Below are positions 27,035 to 37,090 of a DNA stretch of 64,000 nt, in pieces. Every line of letters starts with the position of its first letter. The first letter of the stretch is position 1. The notes under the pieces are model-generated. The model was not told the origin of the DNA. It saw nothing but the letters and a program-made list of their open reading frames with translations, and made no database searches. Source of the DNA: Pandoraea vervacti. GTDB taxonomy: Bacteria > Pseudomonadota > Gammaproteobacteria > Burkholderiales > Burkholderiaceae. The DNA is taken from contig NZ_CP010897.2 of assembly GCF_000934605.2 (NCBI RefSeq), positions 372,001 to 436,000 of the forward strand, in the 5' to 3' direction. A program made the translations under genes and the position numbers.

Positions 27035-29119
27035 ATGTCCGAACAGCCGAGCGCTACCGCCCGCGACCCATGGGCCGAACTGAATGACCGCCAGCGCGAA
27101 GCGGTCGACTATGGCGTGGGCGACGATGGCACGCCGGGCGGCCCGCTGCTCGTCATTGCCGGGGCGGGGTCGGGCAAGACGAGTACGCTCGCCCACCGCG
27201 TTGCCAACCTGATCGTGCGCGGCGCCGATCCGAACCGCATTCTGCTTCTGACGTTCTCGCGCCGTGCGGCGAACGAAATGGAGCGACGTGTGGGCGCGGT
27301 GCTGCAAAAGGTGCTGGGGCTGTCATCGACGCAGCCGCCGTCGCTGCCTTGGGCGGGAACGTTTCACGCGATCGGCGCACGGTTGTTGCGCGACTTTGCA
27401 CCGCGCATCGGCCTGTCGGAGGCGTTCACCATTCATGACCGCAGCGATGCCGAAGATCTGCTCGGTCTGGTGCGTCACGAACTGGGATTTTCGGCCACGC
27501 AGTCGCGCTTTCCGCTCAAGGGCACTTGCCTGACGATCTATTCGCGCGTGGTGAACAGTCAGGCCCCGCTTGGAGACGTCCTGGCGAAGCATTTTCCGTG
27601 GTGCGCGCAGTGGGAAGGCCAACTCAAGCAGCTCTTCGGGGCGTATGTCGACGCGAAGCAGGCGCAGCATGTGCTCGATTACGACGATCTGCTGTTGTAC
27701 TGGGCGGAGACGATGGGGGCACCGGAACTTGCGCGCGAACTCGACGCGCGTTTCGATCACGTACTCGTCGACGAATACCAGGATACGAACCGCTTGCAGG
27801 CGCAGATTCTGTTGTCGATGAAGCCGCAAGGGCGCGGTCTCACGGTGGTGGGTGATGACGCGCAATCGATTTACGCCTTCCGTGCGGCAACAATCCGCAA
27901 CATCCTCGACTTTCCCGGGCAGTTCGCCGAGCCGGCGCATGTGGTCACGCTGGAGCGCAACTATCGTTCGACGCAACCGATTCTCGATGCGTCCAATGCC
28001 GTCATCGCCGAGTCGAGCGAGCGCTATGCCAAGGCGCTGTGGACGGACCGGCCATCGTCACGTCTGCCGCAGCTCGTGAACGTGAGCGATGAATCGGGGC
28101 AGGCGCGCTGGGTCGCCGATCAGGTGCTGGCCCAGCGCGAGACGGGCACCCGGCTCACGCAGCAGGCGGTGTTGTTTCGTACCGGCAGCCATAGCGCCGC
28201 GCTGGAGCTCGAACTCACGCGTCGCAATATTCCGTTCGTGAAATTCGGTGGGTTGAAGTTTCTCGAAGCAGCGCATGTGAAGGACATGCTGTCGATTCTG
28301 CGCTGGGCGCACAACCCGGCGAGCCGCCTGTCGGGGTTTCGCGTCGCACAGTTGATTCCGGGTATCGGCCCGGTGAGCGCGACACGGCTGCTCGATGCGA
28401 TGGCGCAATCTGCAACGCCCGCCCAGGTGCTGGCAGCGTTCAAACCTCCCGCGGCCGCCACGACGGAGTGGCGCGCGTTCGTCGAGGTCTTCATGGTGTT
28501 GCACGACACGCGTCTCGCGTGGCCGGCGGACGTCGATCTGGCACTGCGCTGGTATTCGCCGTTGCTCGCGCAACGCTTTGACGACGCCGCCGTGCGGCAA
28601 GCCGATCTCGAACAACTCGCACGCATTGCAAACACTTACGGTTCGCGCGAGCAGTTCCTGACCGAACTTACGCTCGATCCTCCGGACGCGACCAGCGCCC
28701 AGTCCGGGCCACCGTTGCTCGACGAGGATTACCTGATCCTGTCGACCATCCACAGCGCGAAGGGGCAGGAGTGGCATTCGGTGTATGTGCTCAATGTTGT
28801 CGACGGGTGCATTCCCTCCGACATGAGCACCGGGGATGATGAGGATATCGAGGAGGAGCGGCGGTTGCTGTACGTCGCCATGACGCGTGCGAAGGAGTCG
28901 TTGCAACTGATCGTGCCGCAGCGGTTCTATGTCCATCAGCAAACCGGCATGGGCGATCGTCACGTGTATGGCACTCGTAGCCGATTCGTCCCGGACGCGA
29001 TGCTGCCGCTGTACGACATTTTTCCAAAGCCGCGCGAGGATGATGCGCCGCGCGGGCCGGTTGGCGACGTCGCGGTGCATATCGATGTGGCAAGGAAGCT
29101 TCGCAATGCGTGGTCCTGA
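27035..29119 (+). CDS. UvrD/Rep-type superfamily 1A DNA helicase
   Basis: A 694-residue 3'-5' helicase. Motifs in order are LNDRQREAV (Q motif), GAGSGKTS (Walker A, 43-50), LLLTFSRRAANEM (Ia), DYDDLL, VDEYQDTN (II), GDDAQSIYAFRAA (III), LERNYRST (IV), STIHSAKGQEWHSVYVLNVVDG (V) and EEERRLLYVAMTRAKESL (VI). All catalytic motifs are intact. It may act in repair or replication restart. ATG 27035 begins MSEQPSATARDPW, the usual N-terminus before the Q motif. A LexA-like box lies upstream. Confidence 0.92.
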   Translation: MSEQPSATARDPWAELNDRQREAVDYGVGDDGTPGGPLLVIAGAGSGKTSTLAHRVANLIVRGADPNRILLLTFSRRAANEMERRVGAVLQKVLGLSSTQPPSLPWAGTFHAIGARLLRDFAPRIGLSEAFTIHDRSDAEDLLGLVRHELGFSATQSRFPLKGTCLTIYSRVVNSQAPLGDVLAKHFPWCAQWEGQLKQLFGAYVDAKQAQHVLDYDDLLLYWAETMGAPELARELDARFDHVLVDEYQDTNRLQAQILLSMKPQGRGLTVVGDDAQSIYAFRAATIRNILDFPGQFAEPAHVVTLERNYRSTQPILDASNAVIAESSERYAKALWTDRPSSRLPQLVNVSDESGQARWVADQVLAQRETGTRLTQQAVLFRTGSHSAALELELTRRNIPFVKFGGLKFLEAAHVKDMLSILRWAHNPASRLSGFRVAQLIPGIGPVSATRLLDAMAQSATPAQVLAAFKPPAAATTEWRAFVEVFMVLHDTRLAWPADVDLALRWYSPLLAQRFDDAAVRQADLEQLARIANTYGSREQFLTELTLDPPDATSAQSGPPLLDEDYLILSTIHSAKGQEWHSVYVLNVVDGCIPSDMSTGDDEDIEEERRLLYVAMTRAKESLQLIVPQRFYVHQQTGMGDRHVYGTRSRFVPDAMLPLYDIFPKPREDDAPRGPVGDVAVHIDVARKLRNAWS

Positions 29120-29756
29120 CATCGCGTTGCGCATGGCGCGCGTGTCGGACGTCGAAGCGGTGACGGCGCTTCTCATGCAGACGTATCACACGACGTGGGC
29201 GCCGATGTTGCGTCCCGACGTCGCAGCAACGTTCGCCTCGGGCGAGCGGACGCGCGCATATGTGCGCGCGCACTGGCGCGAGTTCATTGTCGCGGTATCG
29301 GGGACGTCCGCAAGTGGCCTCCAAAGTCGACCGGCAGGCGAGACCGCAAGCACCCCGACTGCGACCTCATCCGCGCCCCCAACCGAGACCTCGAGCGAGA
29401 CCCCGAGCGAGACCCCGAGCGAGACCCCGAGCGCGACCCCGAGCGAGACCGCAGGCGAATGCAACGCCACGTACGAGGACGAGGTCGTGGGCATGGTCCA
29501 CGTCATCGGCGACTTTATCGACGCGCTGCATGTTTCGCCGTCGCGCCAACGCCAGGGCATCGGGATGTTGCTGCTCGCCCACGCGGAGACGCAGATGCGC
29601 GCGGCGGGCCATCGTCTCGCGCGTCTGGAGACCGACACGTTCAACACGCAAAGCCGTGCGTTCTACGTTCGCAATGGCTATGCCGAGGTGGCGACATACC
29701 CCGACGAGGCATGGGACAGCGGCTTGACGACCGTATTGCTCACCAAAGCGCTCTGA
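29106..29756 (+). CDS. GNAT N-acetyltransferase with a repeat insertion
   Basis: A 216-residue acetyltransferase overlapping the helicase end by 14 bp. Residues 1-64 form the first half of a GNAT domain (IALRMARVSDVEAV, then WREFIVAV). Residues 125-216 form the second (EVVGMVHVIGDFIDALHVSPSRQRQGIGMLLL with the acetyl-CoA P-loop RQRQGIG, then QSRAFYVRNGYAEV). Between them lies about 60 residues of Ser/Thr/Pro/Glu low-complexity sequence, including SETP tetrapeptide repeats, where related proteins have a short beta hairpin turn. Substrate unknown. Confidence 0.82.
   Translation: MRGPDIALRMARVSDVEAVTALLMQTYHTTWAPMLRPDVAATFASGERTRAYVRAHWREFIVAVSGTSASGLQSRPAGETASTPTATSSAPPTETSSETPSETPSETPSATPSETAGECNATYEDEVVGMVHVIGDFIDALHVSPSRQRQGIGMLLLAHAETQMRAAGHRLARLETDTFNTQSRAFYVRNGYAEVATYPDEAWDSGLTTVLLTKAL
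29385..29456 (+). repeat. In-frame 12-nt tandem repeat in the GNAT gene
   Basis: Six contiguous 12-nt units of GAGACCCCGAGC (29385-29396 to 29445-29456); three central copies are identical and the outer ones differ by one or more bases. They encode SETP repeats. A 12-nt unit keeps the frame at any copy number. Confidence 0.85.
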
Positions 29757-29820
29757 CGCCTGCGTCGGGCGCGCAATCTTTCGGCACGTTTCCGCTGTCA
29801 GGCCCCGAAATCTTCTAAAG

Positions 29821-29848
29821 TTGCTGTCTTTTACGCATCAGGTATAGT
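29821..29848 (+). promoter_or_regulatory. Sigma-70 promoter for the DUF4239 gene
   Basis: TTGCTG (29821-29826) and TATAGT (29843-29848) are separated by 16 bp. They lie about 210 bp before the next start codon in an otherwise empty 303-bp gap (29757-30060), whose remaining sequence shows only GGTACGG-like short repeats near 29980-30015. Confidence 0.5.
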
Positions 29849-30060
29849 CGCCGCATCGGCGGCGAGGCGTGGCATATGCGCTGCCGGGAAAGGCGCGAAG
29901 GCGTCGATAGATTCCGAAGACGCCCGTAGATTCGCGACCCGTTGCGGTGGGGAACGACGAGCGAGGCAAGTGCGGTAGGTGAGGTTGGTGCGATAGGTAC
30001 GGGGTACGGCGTACGGCAAGCGCCGACAGTCGCATCGAAGACGAACGCAGGGAGACGGGC

Positions 30061-30882
30061 ATGCAGTGGCTGGTTGATCAGATGACGTTGCTGCCGACGG
30101 GCGTGTTGCTCGTCTGCATGGCGCTTGGGACGGCGGTGCTCGCCGTTTTCGTCGCCTGGCTCGCGCGCGTCTCGTTGTTCGATCGGCTGGGGGATCCCTC
30201 GGAGATGCGGGGCACGGTCGCGGACGTGGTCCACGGCAGCTTGCTCGCCTTTATCGTGTTCGTACTGGCTCACGTGTTGACCGACGTGCGAGCCAATCTC
30301 GGCCACGCCGACGATCAGGCGCTGCATGAAGCCTCGGTCGTGCGACGACTCGATCGCGAACTGAAAGCGGTCGGCGACGACGACGCGCAGTCGGCACGTG
30401 TGTTGCTGCGCGGTTACGTGACATCGGCCGTCACCGACGAATGGAAGACGTTGAGTACCGCGGATCCCGATCTGTCGCCCAGGACCGAGGCGGCGCTGAC
30501 GGCGTTTGTGAGCGCTACGCGGCGAGTGGTCGCGCGCCACGAGGACAGCGCCAGTTCGATTCGCACGCTGCTCGATCGTCTTGAGGAAGCGCGCCAAGGC
30601 CGCTTCGAGAACTCGACGAAGACCGTGCCCGGCGTTTTCTGGTGGGTCATCTCACTTTTCATGCTGGCGGCGATGGCGATGAATGGGCGCTATCCGGGCT
30701 CATGGAAAAGTAATTTCATCATCGCCATTCACATGGGCGCGATCGGCATGGTGATCGCGCTGATCGTGAATCTCGACGAACCGTTCCGGGGCGCTTCGGG
30801 AATCTCGCCGACGCCCCTTGCGAAGTCGGTCGGCCTTACCGTGCCGCGCCAGGGCACTCGACAGGATCAGACGAACCGATGA
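30061..30882 (+). CDS. DUF4239 (bestrophin-like domain) membrane protein
   Basis: A 273-residue inner-membrane protein. Two hydrophobic helices lie near the N-terminus (about 12-35 and 58-78), then a soluble helical middle (about 80-190, rich in charged residues). Two more helices follow near 195-215 and 223-240. The arrangement and DDQALHEASVVRRL stretch match the DUF4239 family, described as bestrophin-like; ion-channel function is not established. AGGGAGA precedes the ATG. The small lipoprotein-like gene follows 42 bp downstream. Confidence 0.75.
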   Translation: MQWLVDQMTLLPTGVLLVCMALGTAVLAVFVAWLARVSLFDRLGDPSEMRGTVADVVHGSLLAFIVFVLAHVLTDVRANLGHADDQALHEASVVRRLDRELKAVGDDDAQSARVLLRGYVTSAVTDEWKTLSTADPDLSPRTEAALTAFVSATRRVVARHEDSASSIRTLLDRLEEARQGRFENSTKTVPGVFWWVISLFMLAAMAMNGRYPGSWKSNFIIAIHMGAIGMVIALIVNLDEPFRGASGISPTPLAKSVGLTVPRQGTRQDQTNR

Positions 30883-30924
30883 CGACGCGAGGACGTGCGC
30901 AAATTTGCAACTAGGACGCCCCCA

Positions 30925-31239
30925 ATGAATACACTTTCCCCGATGCGCCGTAAGGCCATCGCCACTGCGCACGCCGCTGATGCTGTGCCGACCGATGAAC
31001 ACGACCCGCGCACGCACCATCGCACGGAGGATGGTGCACAGTCTGTCTCGACGCCCGCGTCGCGCCATTGGCGTCGCTGGTGGGCCGTATTCGCGATTCT
31101 GCCGTTCGTGACCTCGGTGGCGGGATGTGGATTGCTGGCGGCCCCATGCCGGGTCACTTCGGCGGGGCTGAAGATCATTCCGGGAGTCGGGGGCGTGCTG
31201 GCAACACCGACGGACGCCTGCGCTGCGGCAATCGACTGA
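30925..31239 (+). CDS. Small DUF6726-like lipoprotein candidate
   Basis: A 104-residue protein. A hydrophobic segment (WWAVFAILPFVTSVAG) leads into a lipobox-like SVAG-C, followed by GLLAAPCRVTSAGLKIIPGVGGVLATPTDACAAAID. That short conserved tail resembles small Burkholderiaceae lipoproteins classed as DUF6726 (recall). The N-terminus ahead of the signal is unusually long and charged, so the true start may be an internal ATG at 30943 or later. Function unknown. Confidence 0.6.
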   Translation: MNTLSPMRRKAIATAHAADAVPTDEHDPRTHHRTEDGAQSVSTPASRHWRRWWAVFAILPFVTSVAGCGLLAAPCRVTSAGLKIIPGVGGVLATPTDACAAAID

Positions 31240-31247
31240 TCGCAGAA

Positions 31248-31277
31248 AAAAAGAAAGCCCGCGCGTTGCGGGCTTAA
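31248..31277. terminator. Bidirectional rho-independent terminator
   Basis: AAGCCCGC-GCGTT-GCGGGCTT (31255-31275), directly after the small lipoprotein gene. On the minus strand the stem is followed by a long T-rich run, so it can also stop the lipase transcript coming from the right. Confidence 0.75.
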
Positions 31278-31476
31278 TCCATATCAGGAGGAGACATGGA
31301 GGAGACGAGTTCAGTATAGGACGACGTGTTGCGATGCACCATATGTATTTTTACGTAAGTGTCCGCATGTTGCGTTCATGCAACGGGGAATAAATTCAAC
31401 TAAATCAAGGGGTTATTTTCTGGCGCCAAGAACCTTCCCTCGATCCCTTCGTTCAAATCTCGAATCAACCCTCTAG

Positions 31477-32649
31477 TTATTGTGCGCGCGCACGCTTTTT
31501 CGTCGCCATCAGATCGAGAATGAACGGCACGGAGTCACGCAGCGAAGGATTGACCGTTGCATCGTGATCCAGCCCTTTGTAAATGCGCACGAGGGTCTTC
31601 GTTCCGGCTTTCGTCACGTCCTGAGCGAAAGCCTGTTGCATGATGAGCGGCACGTCGATGTCCTCCGAGCCCATTCCGATAAACACCGGATGCCTGACGT
31701 GCAGAGTGGGGTAGCGCAGTGATGGCGTTTGGCTGTCGAGCAGCTTCTGAATGTCCGGGCGGACGCTGTTGCCCGCATTGAGTCCGGCGGCCGTGGCGTG
31801 ATCGGTCAGCGTATCGATGCATAGCGCGCGGGCTTCGTTGAGCACCGGCAGCGCCTGCGGAGAGAAGTACTTCGCCGGGTTCAACGACGGATCGCGCTCC
31901 GCGGCCGACAGGAACATGTACATGACATACGGAATCTTCGGGTCCGGCGCCCCGGGATCGGGCTGGCTCGCGAACAGCGTGCCGGCCGACGTCTGCGCGT
32001 TGAAGTACGGGGTTCCGGTCAGCACGGTGGCTACGACTTTGACGCCCGGCGCGTATTCGGGCTGATAGCCCGCGGCGGCAAAGGCCGCGTGGGCGCCTTG
32101 TGATTGACCTATGAGCACCACGCGATTCCGCAACGGAAAAGCGCTACGCGCGGCCAGCAGACTGTCGAGTACGCTATACGCTTCGGCGCGGGCGTTCAGA
32201 TAGTGGTGCAGCCCCGGCGACCCGAGCCCGGCGTAATCGGGCGCCACGACGGCAAATCCCAGCGAGAGCCAGGTGTCGAGATACTGAATGTCACGTGGGC
32301 TGCGCACGTTGAGCGACGGCGCGCATGCGCTCGCGATGCCGACCGTGCCATGGGCCCACACCACCACGGGCCAACCGCCGGGTGGCGTTGGCCCTTTGGG
32401 CAGGAAGACGGCGCCCGTATCTTCGCGGGCTTCGATGCCGCCGACACCGTCGATGGAGCTGTACCGAATATGGAATTGCTCGCCGGCTTCGGCCAGTCCG
32501 TAGTCCGCCTTGAGCGGGTGGCGCTCGACGATGGCGCCGTGAGGAATGGTGATGGGCGCGGCTTCCGCGGTGATCGCGTGAGCGGCGCGGCCGATGACCA
32601 GACTGGCGAACAGGGCGGCGCTCACGTAGCGCCAGAGGCGGTTGAACAT
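31477..32649 (-). CDS. Secreted alpha/beta-hydrolase lipase
   Basis: A 390-residue exported hydrolase. A signal peptide (MFNRLWRYVSAALFASLVIGRAAHA) is followed by an alpha/beta-hydrolase fold. The oxyanion region is VVVWAHGTVG, the nucleophile elbow VLIGQSQGAHAA, the acid in GMGSEDIDVP and the histidine in YKGLDHDATV. The long lid-like region and overall layout resemble the secretory lipase (LIP) family. Substrate is unknown but likely an ester or lipid in the periplasm or medium. ATG 32649 gives a clean signal peptide. Confidence 0.82.
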   Translation of the reverse strand: MFNRLWRYVSAALFASLVIGRAAHAITAEAAPITIPHGAIVERHPLKADYGLAEAGEQFHIRYSSIDGVGGIEAREDTGAVFLPKGPTPPGGWPVVVWAHGTVGIASACAPSLNVRSPRDIQYLDTWLSLGFAVVAPDYAGLGSPGLHHYLNARAEAYSVLDSLLAARSAFPLRNRVVLIGQSQGAHAAFAAAGYQPEYAPGVKVVATVLTGTPYFNAQTSAGTLFASQPDPGAPDPKIPYVMYMFLSAAERDPSLNPAKYFSPQALPVLNEARALCIDTLTDHATAAGLNAGNSVRPDIQKLLDSQTPSLRYPTLHVRHPVFIGMGSEDIDVPLIMQQAFAQDVTKAGTKTLVRIYKGLDHDATVNPSLRDSVPFILDLMATKKRARAQ

Positions 32650-32843
32650 GCTGGACTGTCCTCGTATTGGTGATGCTCTTGAAGCTCGGGCAGGCAGCGC
32701 TTGCACGTTGCCCGGATGCCTGCTGCGGTTGCGGGGCCAATACGGGTGACGTTATGCCGTCGCCCTGTGAGTGACTCAATCGTGCCGAATCGATGCGTCC
32801 TCAAGCGTTGCCACTATCTTGCCCGATCTTACCCAGACGGGCG

Positions 32844-34244
32844 TCAACCGTGCGATGTCTGATTACCCTGCGCCTGTGCGGCGGCCGCCTGTTCGGCCTC
32901 GCGCCACGCGCGACGCGAGCGGCGCATGCGGCGCAACGCCAGCGACGACATCGTGATCCATCCGAAGGGCCGCGGATCGACCAGCATGCTCACGGCCCGC
33001 GCGTAATCGAGCACCAGCCCGGGCGTCCACGCCATGGTCTTGGCACGCTTGCGAAGTTGCGCCGCGACCCACAACTCCGGCGTCAGCCACAAACGCACGA
33101 ACGTCCACCAGCCGGCGTCCACGCCGTTCGGTAATTGCCCGACCCGCCCCTCGATAGCGGCTTCGAGTGCCTGGGCCACACTGCTCGAGCAGTTGCGGTG
33201 CGTGAGGTTATACGTGGTGTCCTGCTGGTACGTCTGCCAGAAAGCGGCCAATTGTTGAGGGGAGTAGTTGCGAATGCGCACCTTGACCGTGGACGGGCAC
33301 CACGCCTTCGACTCGGTGGCGTAATCGGGCTGGAACGTGCCGGGTACATCGTTCTCGCGTGTGGCACGCAGAAGCTGGCCGAACTGATCCGGTGAACGGT
33401 CGATTTCCTTTGCGGGGTAAAGACTCACATACACGCCTTCGTGACTTTCCAGCGCCGCGTGGCCGGTCGAGATCACGCCATTCTTGTCGACGGCAGCGAT
33501 GTAGCGATCGATGACCGGATGTCGGCGTGCCGGGGCCTTGGCGGAGCCCGACGGCGTCCACACATGCACCGTCAGTGCGGGCTCGGAGTCGGTGGGCGGG
33601 CCATCCCAGCGCGGGGCGCGGGGGCGTTCGCGCCACAAGCGGCGCTTGTCTTCCGGGCTGCCCAGAATCTGTTCGACACGGAAGTCGCCACGCATGCGAC
33701 GTGCGCGCATGGCGAGCACCAGCACGTTCCACCCGGTGAAGACGAGCCCCAGACCGATGGCATAAGGCAAGGTGCCCTTGTAGTGCGTGGGATACGGTTG
33801 ATAGAAGAAGACGGCGACGCCGATCTCCAGCAGGCCCCCGACCATGGCCCATATCCAGCGCGGATAACGCACCACGTAGGCCGCCACGCATTGCAGGAGG
33901 CCGTCAGCAAGGAACAGCGTACCGAACAGCATCGAGAGCCAGAAGTTGCCGTTGTGCTGATCGAACAGGAGCACGAGCAATGCCGCGACCGCGAAGGTGC
34001 CGCCCTTGAGTCCGCGCACGAGCCGCTGTCCGCCCACGCCGATCGTGGCGATGGCCAGCGTGGCGAGTCCTTCGAGCAACAGCAGCCACGCGAAGACCTT
34101 GAGGGGGAAGTGCACCACGCCGTCGAGTGCGTCGACGATCAGCGCCAGACCGAACGCGAAGAAAATGACGCCGATCCAGATCAGCGCGCGGGCCCGGCGA
34201 CGCAAGTAGTTCACGCCGAGCAACAACAGAATCAGACGTACCAA
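32844..34244 (-). CDS. HdeD-like membrane domain fused to a putative papain-fold domain
   Basis: A 466-residue protein in two parts. Residues 1 to about 185 contain six or so hydrophobic helices with the DUF308/HdeD look (FGLALIVDALDG, GTLFLADGLLQC). From about 220 a soluble domain follows with STGHAALES (His262) and TTYNLTHRNCSSSVAQAL (Cys352), the His/Cys spacing of permuted papain-like folds such as DUF4105. Whether it is an active thiol enzyme is inference. No ATG fits; a TTG at 34244 with GGAG 8 nt upstream was chosen over a GTG at 34292. Confidence 0.65.
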   Translation of the reverse strand: MVRLILLLLGVNYLRRRARALIWIGVIFFAFGLALIVDALDGVVHFPLKVFAWLLLLEGLATLAIATIGVGGQRLVRGLKGGTFAVAALLVLLFDQHNGNFWLSMLFGTLFLADGLLQCVAAYVVRYPRWIWAMVGGLLEIGVAVFFYQPYPTHYKGTLPYAIGLGLVFTGWNVLVLAMRARRMRGDFRVEQILGSPEDKRRLWRERPRAPRWDGPPTDSEPALTVHVWTPSGSAKAPARRHPVIDRYIAAVDKNGVISTGHAALESHEGVYVSLYPAKEIDRSPDQFGQLLRATRENDVPGTFQPDYATESKAWCPSTVKVRIRNYSPQQLAAFWQTYQQDTTYNLTHRNCSSSVAQALEAAIEGRVGQLPNGVDAGWWTFVRLWLTPELWVAAQLRKRAKTMAWTPGLVLDYARAVSMLVDPRPFGWITMSSLALRRMRRSRRAWREAEQAAAAQAQGNQTSHG

Positions 34245-34400
34245 CGCAGAGTCTCCATCGCATGCGCGTTCCCCGGCGACCGGGAATAACACACACCCCG
34301 AAAGCGGGAGGGTTTGGACTAATTTGGAATGCGGCCTAATTTTTCGCCGCTACTTGCGGCGTCTTTGTGGCGATATCTTATCGCGTCATCCGTGACAGGC

Positions 34401-34441
34401 CAAAAACAAAGGCGGCGCGCTCCTTTCGGGGCGCGCCGCCT
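34401..34441 (-). terminator. Rho-independent terminator of argG
   Basis: Perfect 11-bp stem AGGCGGCGCGC / GCGCGCCGCCT (34441-34431 with 34420-34410 on the minus strand), 10-nt loop, followed by TTGTTTTTG. It lies 64 bp after the argG stop. Confidence 0.85.
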
Positions 34442-34504
34442 GTTGCGGCAGACAACACGGGCGCTTCGCACCTCGTCGGAGGTGCCGCGCCTCGGATCAC
34501 CGAC

Positions 34505-35860
<1,356 letters not shown>

Positions 35861-36047
35861 TTAACCTGTCAAGTATCCTCGTCCGGGCTATGGATGGTCA
35901 AGTCTGACGGGCGATCGCCCAACGATCGGCGCACAGGTTTCGTGCCCGTGTGCCGCAAATTCGGCCTGAATTTCCCCGAAAACCCCCGGACTCGCCCGCA
36001 TTCCCATAGGTCGGGACAACGTTCCTGCGATGTCATCCTATGGCGAG

Positions 36048-36944
36048 TCACCACTGGGTGCCTGCCACACTGCATGCCGACGCCAGAAAATCCGAGAAGG
36101 CCCGAATCACGAGCGATGCCTGACGATGCTGCGGGTAGACGACATATATCGACGACGGCGCGGGCTCGAAATCGTCGAGCACCGTTACCAGACGCCCGCC
36201 CAGCAAGGCGGGCGCAAGGATGAACACCGGTAGCCAGGTCACCCCGAGTCCCGCCACGGCGGCGTCGCGCGCCAATTCGCCGTTGTTCACGCGAAGCCGT
36301 CCGGCAACCGGAATCTCCAGCGGTTGCCCGTCGCGCGCGTAATGCCAGCTCACGCGCTGGCTATGGCCGTAAGGCAGCAGCGTGTGATCGCGCAGGTCCT
36401 CTGGCGTGTGCGGCACACCGTGCGTTTCCAGATAGCGGGGGCTGGCGCAGGTGACCATTCGCATGGGCGCGATTGTGCGCGCGATCAGCGACGAATCGGC
36501 CAGCGCGCCAATGCGTACCGCCACGTCGTAGCCTTCGCCGATGATGTCGACGGTGCGGTCGTTGAGCTCCAGTTCGATGCTCACGTCCGGATACGTGGTG
36601 AGAAACGACGGGATCACGGCGCTGAGGAACATCGTGCCGAAAGACATCGGCGCGGACACGCGCAGATTGCCGCGCGGGCGCTCGCCCTGGCTGCTCACCG
36701 CCAGGTTCGCGGCTTCGACGTCTTCGAGAATGCGCCTGGCGCGCTCGTAATAGACACGCCCGAGGTCGGTCACCGATAGCCGCCGCGTGGTCCGCAATAA
36801 CAGGCGTACGCCCAGCGACTGCTCCAGCGACGAGATACGGCGGCTGACGAACTGCTTGGACAGTCCGAGTTTCGCCGCCGCACCGGTAAAACTCATGGCG
36901 TCCACGGCCGTGACGAAAATGCGCATGTCGTCGAGCAGGTCCAT
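36048..36944 (-). CDS. LysR-family transcriptional regulator
   Basis: A 298-residue regulator. The winged helix-turn-helix is at residues 1-60 (MRIFVTAVDAMSFTGAAAKLGLSKQFVSRRISSLE), and the effector domain runs from about 90 (RGNLRVSAPMSFG). It is of the subgroup that regulates adjacent efflux or oxidoreductase genes. ATG 36944 was chosen; TTG 36950 would add two residues. It lies 146 bp downstream of the EamA gene on the same strand, so that exporter is a candidate target. Confidence 0.88.
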   Translation of the reverse strand: MDLLDDMRIFVTAVDAMSFTGAAAKLGLSKQFVSRRISSLEQSLGVRLLLRTTRRLSVTDLGRVYYERARRILEDVEAANLAVSSQGERPRGNLRVSAPMSFGTMFLSAVIPSFLTTYPDVSIELELNDRTVDIIGEGYDVAVRIGALADSSLIARTIAPMRMVTCASPRYLETHGVPHTPEDLRDHTLLPYGHSQRVSWHYARDGQPLEIPVAGRLRVNNGELARDAAVAGLGVTWLPVFILAPALLGGRLVTVLDDFEPAPSSIYVVYPQHRQASLVIRAFSDFLASACSVAGTQW

Positions 36945-37090
36945 CGACAAGATCCCGTTTTCAAAAGTTGGCGGGTGACAACAAACGGATACATGCCGTC
37001 ATTGTCACCCGGAGGCCGACAATCTTAGCCGAGATGGCGTGCCGTTTTACGCCGCCGCCGGTCGCCCTGCCGCCCTCCCGAGCCTGCGGC

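Noticed and set aside
29385..29456. Coding tandem repeat considered as a phase-variation switch
   Set aside because: The unit is 12 nt, so gain or loss of units does not shift the frame. The same holds for the arrays at 53391 and 62352.
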